64,000 nucleotides of DNA from Hemerocallis citrina (Eukaryota; Streptophyta; Magnoliopsida; Asparagales; Asphodelaceae), in assembly GCA_017893485.1 (NCBI GenBank), contig CM030361.1, positions 143,530,941 to 143,594,940 of the forward strand. Reading direction: 5' to 3'. A program made the translations under genes and the position numbers. Below are positions 22,226 to 33,505 of this stretch, piece by piece (the stretch's first letter is position 1; every line of letters starts with the position of its first letter). The notes under the pieces were generated by a model. It searched no databases and was not told where the DNA came from. It saw nothing but the letters and a program-made list of their open reading frames with translations.

Positions 22226-25212
22226 AACATTATACACGGCCATCCTCTCTATGTCGGAAATAGTATAACTGATTTTCCATATTTAACAAACACAAACTTG
22301 TCACATATCAAACTAAAGGGAATACCCTAATGATGTCGTGTTGTGATTGTGCACTTAGTCCTTAATGCAGTTATTTATATTATATGACACTAATGCACAC
22401 TTGTTCGGATTCTATGCATCCCATACTACATAGGTCCGAGGACAAGCCTCTTAATCGTTCTTCATCTTTGTAGGGTTCAATCCCTCATCATGACTTAATC
22501 TACTACTGTAACTATGGTAAGTATCCTAGATGATCTATGAGTACAAGCTCGTGCACAGAAAACCTGGAGGGGAATCCCACACCATGTCTTGACTCATCAA
22601 GCATGCATTCTGTGGCAATTCAGCCTCCTTCATGGCACAAGATCCTCTTGCAGTCACCAAACATCCCACAAGCGTTGCTAAAGTCCGATCATTACTGAGT
22701 AGTGCCCACGCCATGTCTTGACTCATCAAGCATGCATTCTGTGGCTCACCCCCGCATCGTAAACTCTAACTCTCATACTTGTGTTTTTCTCTCACTTTCA
22801 TCACATCTCCACTATGTACTAATTCCTTAAATTTAATGAAATCATGAACAAAACCAATCTTTTAGAGTTAGTCCACTCACTACTACCGGTTTTATTACTT
22901 TCATTTCACAATGACCCAACCTGGTCTTTTCAATTTCAATAATCATAATTATTCATCACTTTCACTTGCCGGTGTGAGTTTGACTACACTCTAATTTTCA
23001 ATTTCAATTCATAATCCATATGTTTGAGTTTTCATGCTCAATAACATTCTCTTTCCCAATAACATGAAATCTAATTTATTCATGAGTCCATAGCCATACA
23101 TGGAATTCAATTATTCCTTATGTATTCCACCAAATATCATTTCCACATTAAAATCACATCACTAAATGAATATTCACATTTCATAATTTTCACACTATTC
23201 TCCAATGAGAATAATTCACATCACATCACTACATATAATTTCTTTCTTATATTTCTTTTCTAACATTTTATTTCAAGTCCTTGTGCGAATTGTAATCTCC
23301 ACAAGGTATAATTGTAGAACCATAGTTCTATTTATACATCTGTTCTCAAAACATACTCTATTCCATGTAAATAATTCCCAAATTATTTTTCATAAATCCC
23401 ACATATTTTTAGGATAATAATCATATTTTTTTTCATAATTTTACAATCATCAAAACGCCCAAAAAAATATTTTTTCCCATAACATAAACACAGGCCGAGA
23501 CCAAGGATCGAACCAGCGACCACAGGGAAACAAGCCACAGGCACAGACCACTAGGCCGAACGCGCTAGGCGATATAAAGAAGGGCTGAGAGCATTAAATG
23601 CTCTCGGCTGCAGTTACTTTAGTTTTTAAAAATACAAAACAATATATATGGTGCTGACGGTATTCGAACCAGCAACCTATGAGACACCCGAACCCACTGT
23701 AGCAAATAAGAGCATCCCGACCACTTGAGCTATATGCTCAAGTTGTCATAGTACAACTCGAACTTTAATTAAATTAATTCCCTCTGTTTAATAGAACATT
23801 TCGATGTTCAAGAAGCTCTCATTTGATTTTACCCTTATTAAACTTACTGTAAATTTCCAGATTGACTATTCCCATCATAAATTATACTCCAGTATATTAA
23901 AATAATTTTTTCTAATAATTAAACATATATTTTCCATACAATTTGGTTAAATTGTAAGTTACTACTACTACATTTTCTTTTTCGACTTTCTTATCCAATT
24001 TTGATTTCAATAGCCTCTACATCAATTTTCTGTTTTTATTCGTTTTACAACACACAAATTATATCTTTTTAGCCATCTATTACAATATTATCACAAGAGT
24101 CCATTTAATCACATAAAGCAACATTGTCAATTTACTAACTTTTGCATATAGTCCTTGATGTTAATAATGAATTTTCTTCAAGCAATCCATAGCTATAATT
24201 TATTTACTCACAGCTTAAATTTAATGATAGAACCACATACAATTTGCATATCAGCATTTCAATCAATCAATAAGCCATTTTTTTCCAATTAAAATGTACT
24301 CCTATTATTGTTTTTCATGCATCATTATTTCAATTCAACTCTAGCATGCTTCCTAATTAGAAATACGGAAAATTACCCACCTTAATTGGAGAGAAGTACA
24401 ATTAGCAACACCTCTTAAACAAATGTCCTTGCCAAGAGCGCGATCCTCCTCCTCGTCGATGCGCACACTAGCCTCCAAATGCCAAACCCGAGCTCCTCTT
24501 GATGCCGGCCTCCCCTCTTTGATGCAAGCAAAACTCCCACACACAACTCTCAATCTTTTAACTCACTTACTAAACTACTAGTAATGTATTTTAAACTGTA
24601 GGTTTGGAGGAATAATTAGTACAAAATAACTAGGCCAGGGGGGGGGGGTATTTATACTAAAATTTTAGGAAAATGGAAGGCTAGGATTAACTTAGGAGTT
24701 AGGAACAAAAGGCTAAGATTCAAGGAGGAGTTACAATAACCAACCATGATCAAGTAACCACCACCCATGACTCCACTTGAAAATTTTCTTTTCTCTCCAA
24801 AGATCAAAACCGGCCATGCACAAGTATGGTGCATTTGCACGTGCACGTGCATGCAACTTGTCACCATTTATAAAATTGTACATTATATTTTACATAAAAA
24901 TAATCTTTAAAATGTGTTCTACATTGCAAGTTGTATAAAAATAGCTCATGGGCTTTAGTTTATGGGCCAAAATAATCATTTATAAAAAGAAAATAAATAA
25001 ATTCAATTTGGACTTTAAAAAGAAAGGCTTTTTGTCTATTTGAAAAAAGGCCTTTATATAAAAATAATTAAAGGGTACATATTTATATACATATACTCAT
25101 CATGAAGAAAATAATCATAAGATTTAATTCTACCAAAAAAAATATTGCATGTGCACACTATGTGCAAAATAAAATAATTTTCATTAAATGAAAATCGGGG
25201 CATTACAGGAAT

Positions 25213-26090
25213 GAACATGCAAACAAAACTAAACGTTTTCAACACAATACACTCAATAATTATCCCAGGTTCATCTTCTTGGACATGAACGATAGAGAAC
25301 ATTAAGACAGTGGAAGTGAAACTTAAAACATGAAGATGAGCTCTTTTGAACGATAAAAAATTTCATGGTTTATTCATTAAATTTAAGAGAAATTATAACA
25401 ATCTATCATCACGTGTATACTTTACTATATCACTAATTTTTCTGTCAATACAAATGGTATTGAAAGTAAATAAATGTACTCGAAGAATAATAATTTGTAC
25501 GCCCATAACTCCACCATAATAACTTCATGAAGTGTCTGATTACCCTTTTGGCATGTTTGCCATCTGAATGTCAGAAGTCCACACATGAAGAATCATAAGA
25601 GAACTCAATATCAGCTGAATTTAGTAAACATTTCTTCGTCTTTGCAGACAAGTAGCCTCCAAGTCTCCCACACCCCTTCACGTCTGTACAGACTATCGCC
25701 ACAAAATCTTTTATTATCGCGAACATTTAATTTAAGCAATTCGTTGTATATATAACTAGGATTTAAGTCATTGAACAATTGAATGATTATTGTGATTGAG
25801 TTTTGAAATGTCTTATTGCATCAAATGCTCGATCTTATGTTAGGTACATTGCTATTTAAAATTAAATAATTTTGTGGAGTTTTTTACTCTATGTAAGTAT
25901 AAATTTCAAGAAATGTGGCTCTATATGGTAAATGAGATTTGTTTTACCTTTTGTAGGAAATAAAAAAGTGATGTTTTAGTTTTTGAATGGTAGAGGGTAA
26001 ATATCATATTTTCTACATCTTTTGTTTTATTTGAAAAGTTTTGGTGAATTGTAGTAGTGTATGTGTGTTTAATGGTTTGATCATTTTGTA
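25213..26090. other. Right part of Helitron interior, no gene recognised
   Basis: AT-rich DNA with an exon-like stretch after TCTTTGCAG at about 25650. I do not recognise a product. Confidence 0.3.
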
Positions 26091-26216
26091 GAAGCAAAAA
26101 TAAGGAATAATATAGAACAAATGGAGGCAAATATTGAGGAACTTCGCAGACAATATGAGTCTTTGCAAGCAAGCTTTAGAATAGAGGAAGCTGACAAGAT
26201 TGCAAGTAATTTTTGA
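26091..26216 (+). pseudogene. Exon-like coiled-coil fragment
   Basis: After a splice-acceptor-like TCATTTTGTAG the frame encodes EAKIRNNIEQMEANIEELRR, then QYESLQASFRIEEADKIASN and a stop. It is rich in Glu, Leu and Arg with heptad spacing. Similar short coiled-coil tails close many plant transposase-related and unknown proteins, but I cannot name it. It may be the last exon of the gene captured by the Helitron. Confidence 0.35.
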
Positions 26217-26756
26217 AAATACCTATTTTTGGTATCTCTAGATTTAGGGACCTAGGGTTTTTCTATGTTTGGTACTGGAATTGTTGAAAAGTTACACACA
26301 TCGAGAATTTTGGGGTTTCCTTTCAACTCAATAGAAAATATAGAATGATGTTGGTTTAGAAACGTGAATTGGTAATACCAACTTCGGTAATTATTGTTCC
26401 CTCGATGTGTTTTTTATCCCAACTTCGGTAATTATTGGTAATCCCAACTTCGGTAATCCCAAGTACGTGAATTGGTACTTTTGGTATCTTTTGATATAGA
26501 TAATTATTAATTATTATTCCCTCTATGTGTTTTTTATGTTGATTTTATATAATTTGAGAGGGAATGCTTGATTTGAGAGGGAAGATAGTTGAGAAACACA
26601 CTATCAAAAAGTAGATTTGTCATCTTTTAATTATATTATGATCGAAATAGTTAAGGGGCATTTCTAAATTTTTTAGTTCCATATAATTTTACGATACTCA
26701 AAAAATTATTTTAGTCTGTGCAATTTGCACAGGGTAAGACTAGTAAGAGATTAACG

Positions 26757-27070
26757 AGTTGAGCTATGAAATTGCTTGCTTGCAAATTTCTAGAGCATTT
26801 CTGAAACACGAGTATGGATGCTGAACTCGTTGTTCGAATTAATGAGTTGTGGGAGCAGCTCTAACTGGATTCCGAACCCACCTTTGAGTTAGTGAGTTGT
26901 TGGTGTAGCCTTGGAAGAATAGTTGAGCACCTAATTCATTGCTTGGAGTTGATGAGTTGTTGGTGTAGCTCAGAGGAGGAGCTGGGCACCAAACTCATTA
27001 CTTGGGTTGATGAGTTGGATGTGTAGCTCAAGCAGCGAGCAGAGTACCTAAATCATTGCTTTGAATGTGA
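26757..27070 (-). repeat. Tat-type noncoding repeat region (part 3)
   Basis: Repeated units such as GATGAGTTGTTGGTGTAGCT (26962-26981) resume here, in the same style as 5870-7030 and 10254-10760. Three to four copies of the TGAGTTG...TAGCTC unit are visible between 26880 and 27040. Confidence 0.55.
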
Positions 27071-27228
27071 GGGTAGCAAAAGAATTTTTGAAAGAAATTT
27101 CTGAACTTTTTATTGAAAAGACAAACTAGTCGGCTGCTTTGGTTGCAAGCCCTTATTACAAGTTCTAAGCTAGGGACCGTTATGGGTATCTATTAAATGT
27201 TTGAACTAAGGGGACCTGACGGAGAGTG

Positions 27229-27420
27229 TTAAGCACTATCTTTGAACTTCATGAGGTGCTCAACATTTTGAGTTCTTGATATCTTCTTCCCCCAAAAGTC
27301 TTCAAGTTGGCAGGCACCCGGATGGACAACTTTTGGAGACTTTATATGGTCCCTGTTCTCCCTGATATGCTTGATGATTCGTGCTTCGGGTTGAGGGGAG
27401 AGTGTCTTGCTCCTACTCAA
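27229..27420 (-). pseudogene. Integrase C-terminal tail of the Tat-type element
   Basis: The minus-strand frame contains KVVHPGACQLEDFWGKK and ISRTQNVEHLMKF. This matches the last block of integrase in Tat-lineage Ty3/gypsy elements (typically PGxYxLEDxxGKxxPRxWNxxHLK). It lies about 80 bp downstream of protease coding, so all of reverse transcriptase, RNase H and the integrase core have been deleted. The untranslated repeat block follows directly. Confidence 0.65.
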
Positions 27421-27498
27421 GCTCTTAGTCTCATCCTGTTCAAAGCAAGGGGTATCTTTGAGGTTTTCAATTGACTTGAAGGCGTAGTAGCGTCTCTC

Positions 27499-28000
27499 TT
27501 AGGGAAGTTCCATAGTGTCGAGGGGGAGGACCGAGCCCCCCACTATAGCGGTGTAACATGCTCGGGCTGCGCCTGCATTCCTTTTCACTTCCTGTACCCC
27601 AGAGGATGTTGGGAATTTTATCTTCATGTGGAAAGTTGAAGGTACACCACGGAGAGCTGGGACGTTGGGGTGGCCGAGGATGGCATTGTAGGCATCCTTC
27701 GTGTTGATGACCATGAAGTCCATGGCCTCGGTTCGGGAGGATGATCCCTTACCCACAGTTTTATCTAGTAGGACTATTCCATCTATCTTAACAGGGACTC
27801 CAGAGAAGCCATGTAGAATGTGTCCTGCAGGCTTGAGGTGGTTTTGGGAGAACTTAAGTTTTTTTCGAATACACCTAGGAAAGGTATGTTTACAGAGCTG
27901 CCATTTTCTACGGAGATGCGACGCATCTCATGATTTTCCATACCTAAAGATCCTGATATGAGAAAGTCACTGGGACTCCTAAGCCTTTAACGGGAAGGGG
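27499..28000 (-). pseudogene. Protease region of the Tat-type element
   Basis: Minus-strand frames carry an LHGFSGVPVKIDGIVLL block, then MDFMVINTKDAYNAILGHP and FHMKIKFPTSSGVQEV, the standard end of the aspartic protease domain in Tat/Athila-type gag-pol. The N-terminal half is in another frame and reads VENGSSVN where the family usually has VDNGSS or VDTGSS, so the active-site Asp appears replaced by Glu. Several stops separate the blocks. The protein would have processed the gag-pol polyprotein; it is clearly dead here. The region upstream (to 28205) has no clear coding and is cut off by the LTR of family C. Confidence 0.75.
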
Positions 28001-28465
28001 TGGGGGGGGCTATGCACCGAGTTTACTTCTACGATGAAAGCTTTGCGGGAGGAGTTGGACTCTCCTTCCATTTTCTTCCATAGATGGAGTGGAGAACTGC
28101 TCATGGTTCCGAGTCTTGAGACTCAGAAGGTTTCTCTAGATGCTTGTCAGCCACCGGGGCAGGAGGAAGTCCAATGTTGTTCATTTGGGTGGATATGGAT
28201 ATGTAGCCTCTGTAGCGCCCCAATTTTCCACACTGGAAACTCGTGACACAATCTAGAATATTTACTTCAAATGAGCACATAACACAGTAAAATCACAAGA
28301 AATTAAAACTTGTATTACATCTATAATGTTACAATGTACAAGTTGCTTACAAGAAATTACATCATGAATTACAATTATATAAAATCTACATCTCTTTTCA
28401 CTTGGATTCTCCGCACAGCTCGAGTCTCTACTCCCACGATCAAGAAGTCCTACAACTAACCAACT

Positions 28466-28494
28466 GTGGGTACGTCAGTTGAATGGAACTGACG
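28466..28494 (-). promoter_or_regulatory. Hairpin plus TGACGTACCCAC in LTR C
   Basis: A perfect 8-bp stem CGTCAGTT/AACTGACG with a 6-nt loop, then TACCCAC and the acceptor-like GTTAGTTGTAG ending at 28450. Confidence 0.6.
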
Positions 28495-29177
28495 CATTGC
28501 TGATAAAACTAGTGATCTCCAATATCCTCAACAATCAATAATAATGCATAAAATATGGAAGTCATACAAACAGAAGTGTCAATGTATGCCATGACCCTAG
28601 AATCTAATGCACATACACACATGCACATGATGCACTTATTCTAATGTATACTTGATTGGAAACATATGCATCACATACTACATACTCCCCAATCAAGATC
28701 ATGTCCTTTGGATTATAGGGTTCGATCTCCCACAATGCAAACCTACTCTTGTACTGTTACTCTGTTCCTAATATTTATCTAGTGACTGATAGGGTTGCAA
28801 TGTATGAGGTCCATTTTCGCTTCTGCATTGGATTGGTGGTCTCTCTCCACTCCTAAATGTCAGTGATCGCTCCGATCGATTGGAATCGGTGGTCTCACTC
28901 CACTCCACCCGGGCCGGCGGTCTTCTCCACTCTTGCGTAGGCTGGTGATCAATTAGCTCTGCTACAGCTTTACAAAAGTTGGCGTTCTTTCTCCACGCGC
29001 GAACCCTGCCAAAAGTTATCATGGCAATAAGACGGATCGGCAGACCTTACCTTACTCTGCCAAGAGATTCAGGGTTAAACTCTTGCTCCCCATATGTATT
29101 GATAATATAGAACATCCCCATTTGTATTGATAACATAGAACATAGACGGTCAATTAAGGGTCTATCCCCTAGCTTCT

Positions 29178-29383
29178 AACAGGAGTTTGCAGCACATACG
29201 TACGCCTTCGCGTTCTTACACTAGATCCCAGAAATTAATAGTTGAGACAACGGCACACGTGTCCCCCTGACAGGTGAGATAACAGGAGTTTGCAGTACAT
29301 ACGTACGCCTTCGCGTTCTTACACTAGATCCCAGAAATTAATAGTTGAGACAACGGCACACGTGTCCCCCTGACAGGTGAGAT
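29178..29383. repeat. 103-bp tandem duplication
   Basis: Two nearly identical 103-bp copies (29178-29280 and 29281-29383). Each ends in ACACGTGTCCCCCTGACAGG and GTGAGAT, and a partial third copy of that end follows at about 29384-29412. Confidence 0.9.
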
Positions 29384-30410
29384 GACGTCACACATGTCCC
29401 CTTGGTAGGTAAGTACAACACACAACTAGTGCTTGTCCTTACAAACAATAACAACGTAGCCTAGAGCTAGAGTACCCAACCGGTCTTACTTCAAAAATAG
29501 AAATCTTGCTAATTAGTCTATTTTCTCTTCCTTGGAAGGCAGAACACATCAACACTGCCGGCGATTTGGGTCCCGACTAGCCTCTAGAATCACGCAGCCA
29601 TAGATCACAATATTAACCTACTGGTTAAAATATCACTATTACAAGAGTACAACCAGTTAGATTATCAAGGCTAGAGATTATTGTAACTCTAGAGTTCTAG
29701 TCCGATTATGTTATTATCTAGTTTTACCAAATTCTAATGGATCTAGTCTTTCTATTATTACAATTCTAGTTTCTTGACATAGATATTGACGCTATTAGTC
29801 AATTTAACCATATCACCGATTCTACCTTTTTACTATCCCATAAGTTCGATTAACTAGTTGAATTACTAGGCGATATTCATGCTCTTCACTATTAACCAAT
29901 TAGTGTTTTATGACTTATATTCCATTCATCATTTATAATCGATCCACTGTTCTAATTAGAGTGCTAACTTAGAATTCCATTTCCTTGCTTCAAGTTAAAA
30001 ACCACCAGTCTAACTTCGTACTGGTCCAAGTGAATAATTAACTCTAGATGATTCTTATCTAGTTCTATATTGTTAATTAACTTAAATCATTTTTCTAAGA
30101 CTTAACTCTACCCAATTTGGGTCCAACTTGGCCTCCAAACCGGCCCAAGATTTGTCCCAAACTCGGCTCAATTTGGCCCAACCAAAATAGCAAATCGAGC
30201 TCCCCTTGATCGCCGTTTTGCCCTTTGTGCTTGAAGTTTCGACCAAGACTTTGGCCTGCGACCAAGACCTCCTTGAGTCCCTATGGTTTTCACTCCTCCA
30301 CGGTCCTCCTGATGAGTCGTAGCTCCAAAACAGTGGTTGAAACCCTCCTTAGAGAGCGAGCAAGCTGGCGCGCGAAAACAGTCAACAACCGATGTGTTCG
30401 AGGAGTTGCT

Positions 30411-31694
30411 TGTAACACCCCTGCCCCGAGCTCGGACAATGTCTACAATTTAGAAGACAAATTATTTATAGTATAGTACAACTGCCCACCATATGTTGCC
30501 TATCAAAAGGTGGTTAACCGAATTGGTGACTCTTGATCATAGGCAATAGTATTTATTAATATAATATTCTTTGAAATCTCCCGATATGGGACTATTTTCT
30601 CAAACAATTCCCCATTCTCTCTCTTGTGAACAATGAAATCCATGTGGCCCCATCACCCACGTCACCGCACAACTGAAGACAGCCTCTCTGTCTTCACAAA
30701 TGGTAGGTGGGACCCCAGGAAATGCTGATGTCATCAGCATCTTCAAATAGCCAACGTGCTGTCTCCTCATCCCGTGGGCCCCCCTTCAATCAATTGTTCA
30801 CTATATTCACAATTAATGCCATCATACATTAATTTTTATACAAACAGCCATTCACTTTCAACATATATGTGTATATATCTATTATATAGTTATTTCAAAT
30901 TACGGGGTGTTACATACACCCCCCTTCAGAAATCAGCGTCCTCGCTGAGCACGGGGCATGCACAATCTAGTGCAGGATCAACTCTCTAGCTGATGTGGAA
31001 TGGCGTACCCCGATTCTGCTAGCTGTACAGTACCCCGATTCTACTAGTTGTACAGTCCCCTACCTGGACGACCTGTCCCAGCCTCGCTCCCTCTCAGGCA
31101 TACTTACCAGTACATCTGCTAGCTCCATCTCAAGAATAACCACCACTCTTTACCCACACTAGGTGTCGAAAGTCGGCTTTGATACCATTTGTAACACCCC
31201 TGCCCCGAGCTCGGACAATTTATACAATTTAGAAGAAAAATTATTTATAGTATAGTATAACTGCCCACCACAGGGTGCCTCTTAAAAGGTGGTTAACCGA
31301 ATTGGTGACTCTTGATCATAGGCAATAGTATTGATTAATATAATATTCTTTGAAATCTTTTGATAATGGACTATTTTCTCAGACAATTCCCCGTTCTCTC
31401 TCTTGTGAACAGTGAAATACACGTGGCCCCATCGCACACGTCACCGCACAACTGAAGACAGCTTCTCTATCTTCACAAACGGTAGGTGGGACCCCCAGGA
31501 AATGCTGACGTCATCAACATCTTCAAACAGCCAACGTGCTGTCTCCTAATCCCGTGGGCCCCCCTTCAATCCACTGTTCACTATATTCACAATTAATGCC
31601 ATCATACATTAATTTTTATACAAACAGACATTCACTTTCAACATATATGTGTATATATCTATTATATAGTTATTTCAAATTACACGGTGTTACA
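30411..31694 (-). mobile_element. Miniature LTR element (TRIM-like)
   Basis: Two LTRs of about 505 bp (30411-30914 and 31190-31694), both TGTAACACCCCTGCCC...GTGTTACA, enclose only 275 bp. TSDs are TTGCT (30406-30410 and 31695-31699). On the minus strand a PBS, TGGTATCAAAGCC (31187-31175), lies two bases inside the 5' LTR, and a GAAGGGGGGTG polypurine tract abuts the 3' LTR at about 30916-30927. There is no coding capacity, so it depends on enzymes from another element. Total length 1284 bp. Confidence 0.9.
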
Positions 31695-32149
31695 TTGCTG
31701 GCTCCTATTCTACCCATATAATCATGTATTATCAAGTTAGGACCTAGGGTTCATATTATTACACTACTTAACAGCAAGCTAGGGTCCCTATGTCAATTTC
31801 CCACTAAACTGGTGTGCAAATCACTCAAATCAGCGAGCGGAATCAGCCAACAACGACAACCCAAAAACAACAATTAAATCGACTTTTTAAGCTAATTTTG
31901 GTGATCAAATCAACATCTAAGTGACCCTACACTGGAACAACAGTATAAGACTTTGATCCACATGATAATTGTTCAAAAGAAATGATTTAAAGCCCTAAAA
32001 CAGTGAATTACAAATTCCAAACAACAAGCAATATAAGGCAAAAAATGTCGTTTATCATGGGTTCTTTTCGAACCTGTTTCATGGGCTAATCGAGCTCGGA
32101 AAAGCCCCAAACAATTACACTTCATACATAGCAAACTAGAACACGGAAT

Positions 32150-32170
32150 GGGGGGGGGGGGGGGGGGGGG
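32150..32170. repeat. Poly-G tract (21 G)
   Basis: A run of 21 G followed by TATTTCC, at the place corresponding to the G-run/TATTTATA promoter of element 1. A G13 tract lies nearby at 33001-33013 in LTR D. Confidence 0.95.
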
Positions 32171-33505
32171 TATTTCCATCCCCTAAATAATAGGAATAAC
32201 CAACATGAACAACTATCTAACACAAGACTAAATTACATCTCAAACAGTGAACACATATAATTTGTTTGGCACAAATGAGCTAAAATAATCACTTTTTTCA
32301 CATGCAAATTAAAATCCATTGATGTACAAACTTATCATCATCTCATAACATGATTCTAAAGCTAAAAATTTAGATTTTTAAGATCATTATGAAGTTCTAA
32401 AGTGGTGACAACTTGTATGTGAAAAAACGGTAACATAGACTACACATTCTGATTTCATGAAGTATGAACATGCTTTAATCACCAAATATTAGATTAAAAT
32501 GACTCAAGAACCTTCCTAACACATTATAGCATGATTATTACTCGTTAATTTCAAATTTAAGTAAAAAATTTTGCATTATCAACATGCATGAACATATTTT
32601 CCAAATAATAGAAAATTGTAGTCACGCAATCACATTTATGAGCTAGAATTTATACATATCACACATGCAAATTTCTTTCAATTGGAAAATCACTATTCTA
32701 AACCATTTAGCAATGTTATTATTAGCTAAAGAAGTGTTTGTAACACCCCAATTTTTTTTTAAAAATTCCAATGGTTTCTAACTTAAACTATTTCTTATGT
32801 ACACCATTCCTTATTTAGAAAAATTTATATAATTTTCAATTAAAATTTCGACAGAGTCTCCCCTGAAATATTAACCCTTTTATAGAGATTCCTTACGAAA
32901 TTCTGTAAACAATTATATAAATCACATCACATGCAATACATATCAATCATCTCTAGGCCAATTTATTCAACAACACACAGGCAATAATATATAGGGCTTT
33001 GGGGGGGGGGGGGCATAACCCATCATAATAAGCAAGATACAATTTAAAAACCAAAAATTTATTTGAAAACATATAAGATTTTTAGAAAAACTTTAGAAAA
33101 ACCTTTCAAAACCAAAAATACTCCACAACGAGGTGGGTATGGGTTTTCATACTTCATCACAGCACAATATATAATAATTATCCCTTACAGTTATACACAT
33201 AATCGTCCACAATACAAAGTATTGCATCATACTATCCCCATTTCTACATGTCTTAAAGTAAAATGCCTATAATAGATACATACATAACCCATTCTGCTAC
33301 GATAAAAAGTATAACTACCAAAACAAACAACTACTGTAGGATCTCACCTTGCTGCTAATCAAAACCTGCAAAAGAGTTTGGGACGTCCATCCCCAGGGAG
33401 GGAATCCCCTGATCCCCAGAAAACAACAGGGGTCAGCCAAAAATGGTGTGAGTATAATCTACTAGGTTAGTAACTAAAATAAATGATAAGACAGAAATTG
33501 AAAGA

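Larger units (their letters stand above)
11827..25207 (-). mobile_element. Element 1: Tekay/Del-like Ty3/gypsy retrotransposon
   Basis: It is bounded by TGTAACGCCCCG at 11827 and CGGGGCATTACA ending at 25207, with 5-bp TSDs GGAAT (11822-11826 and 25208-25212). Read on the minus strand the order is 5' LTR (25207-19064), PBS (19060-19045), a coiled-coil ORF, protease, reverse transcriptase, RNase H, integrase with a chromodomain-like tail, PPT (14955-14941) and 3' LTR (14940-11827). Domain order PR-RT-RH-INT defines Ty3/gypsy. The 3-kb LTRs, initiator-Met PBS and tail suggest the chromovirus Tekay/Del lineage. It lacks a gag capsid and zinc knuckle, and pol has several stops and frameshifts, so it is not autonomous. 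The lineage call is from memory of the family, not from a tree. Confidence 0.9.
19064..25207 (-). repeat. 5' LTR of element 1, rearranged
   Basis: This LTR is 6144 bp against 3114 bp for its partner. Segment a (19064-20330) matches LTR positions 1 to about 1265. A B-type LTR fragment (20331-22127) follows, then segment b (22128-25207) restarts at LTR position about 185 and runs to the end. About 1.1 kb is therefore duplicated on either side of the insert. In the compared stretch (12077-12140 and its counterparts) segment b is closer to the 3' LTR than segment a is, suggesting two different source copies. Segment b also keeps about 135 bp (23273-23406) missing from the 3' LTR. Confidence 0.85.
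10869..26743 (+). mobile_element. Probable gene-fragment Helitron, split by element 1
   Basis: The right end is well supported: a perfect 8-bp hairpin CTGTGCAA/TTGCACAG (26716-26732) followed by GGTAAGACTAG, with CTAG ending at 26743 before a T. The left end is tentative. The only nearby A|TC start at the edge of the Tat-type repeat block is TCTCACCTTTCTCTATTTTG at 10869. Removing element 1 leaves about 2.5 kb with exon-like pieces (11037-11450, 26091-26216) and splice-site-like joints, as in gene-capturing Helitrons. There is no Rep/helicase. The 3' end alone I would rate about 0.75; the full extent is less certain. Confidence 0.45.
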
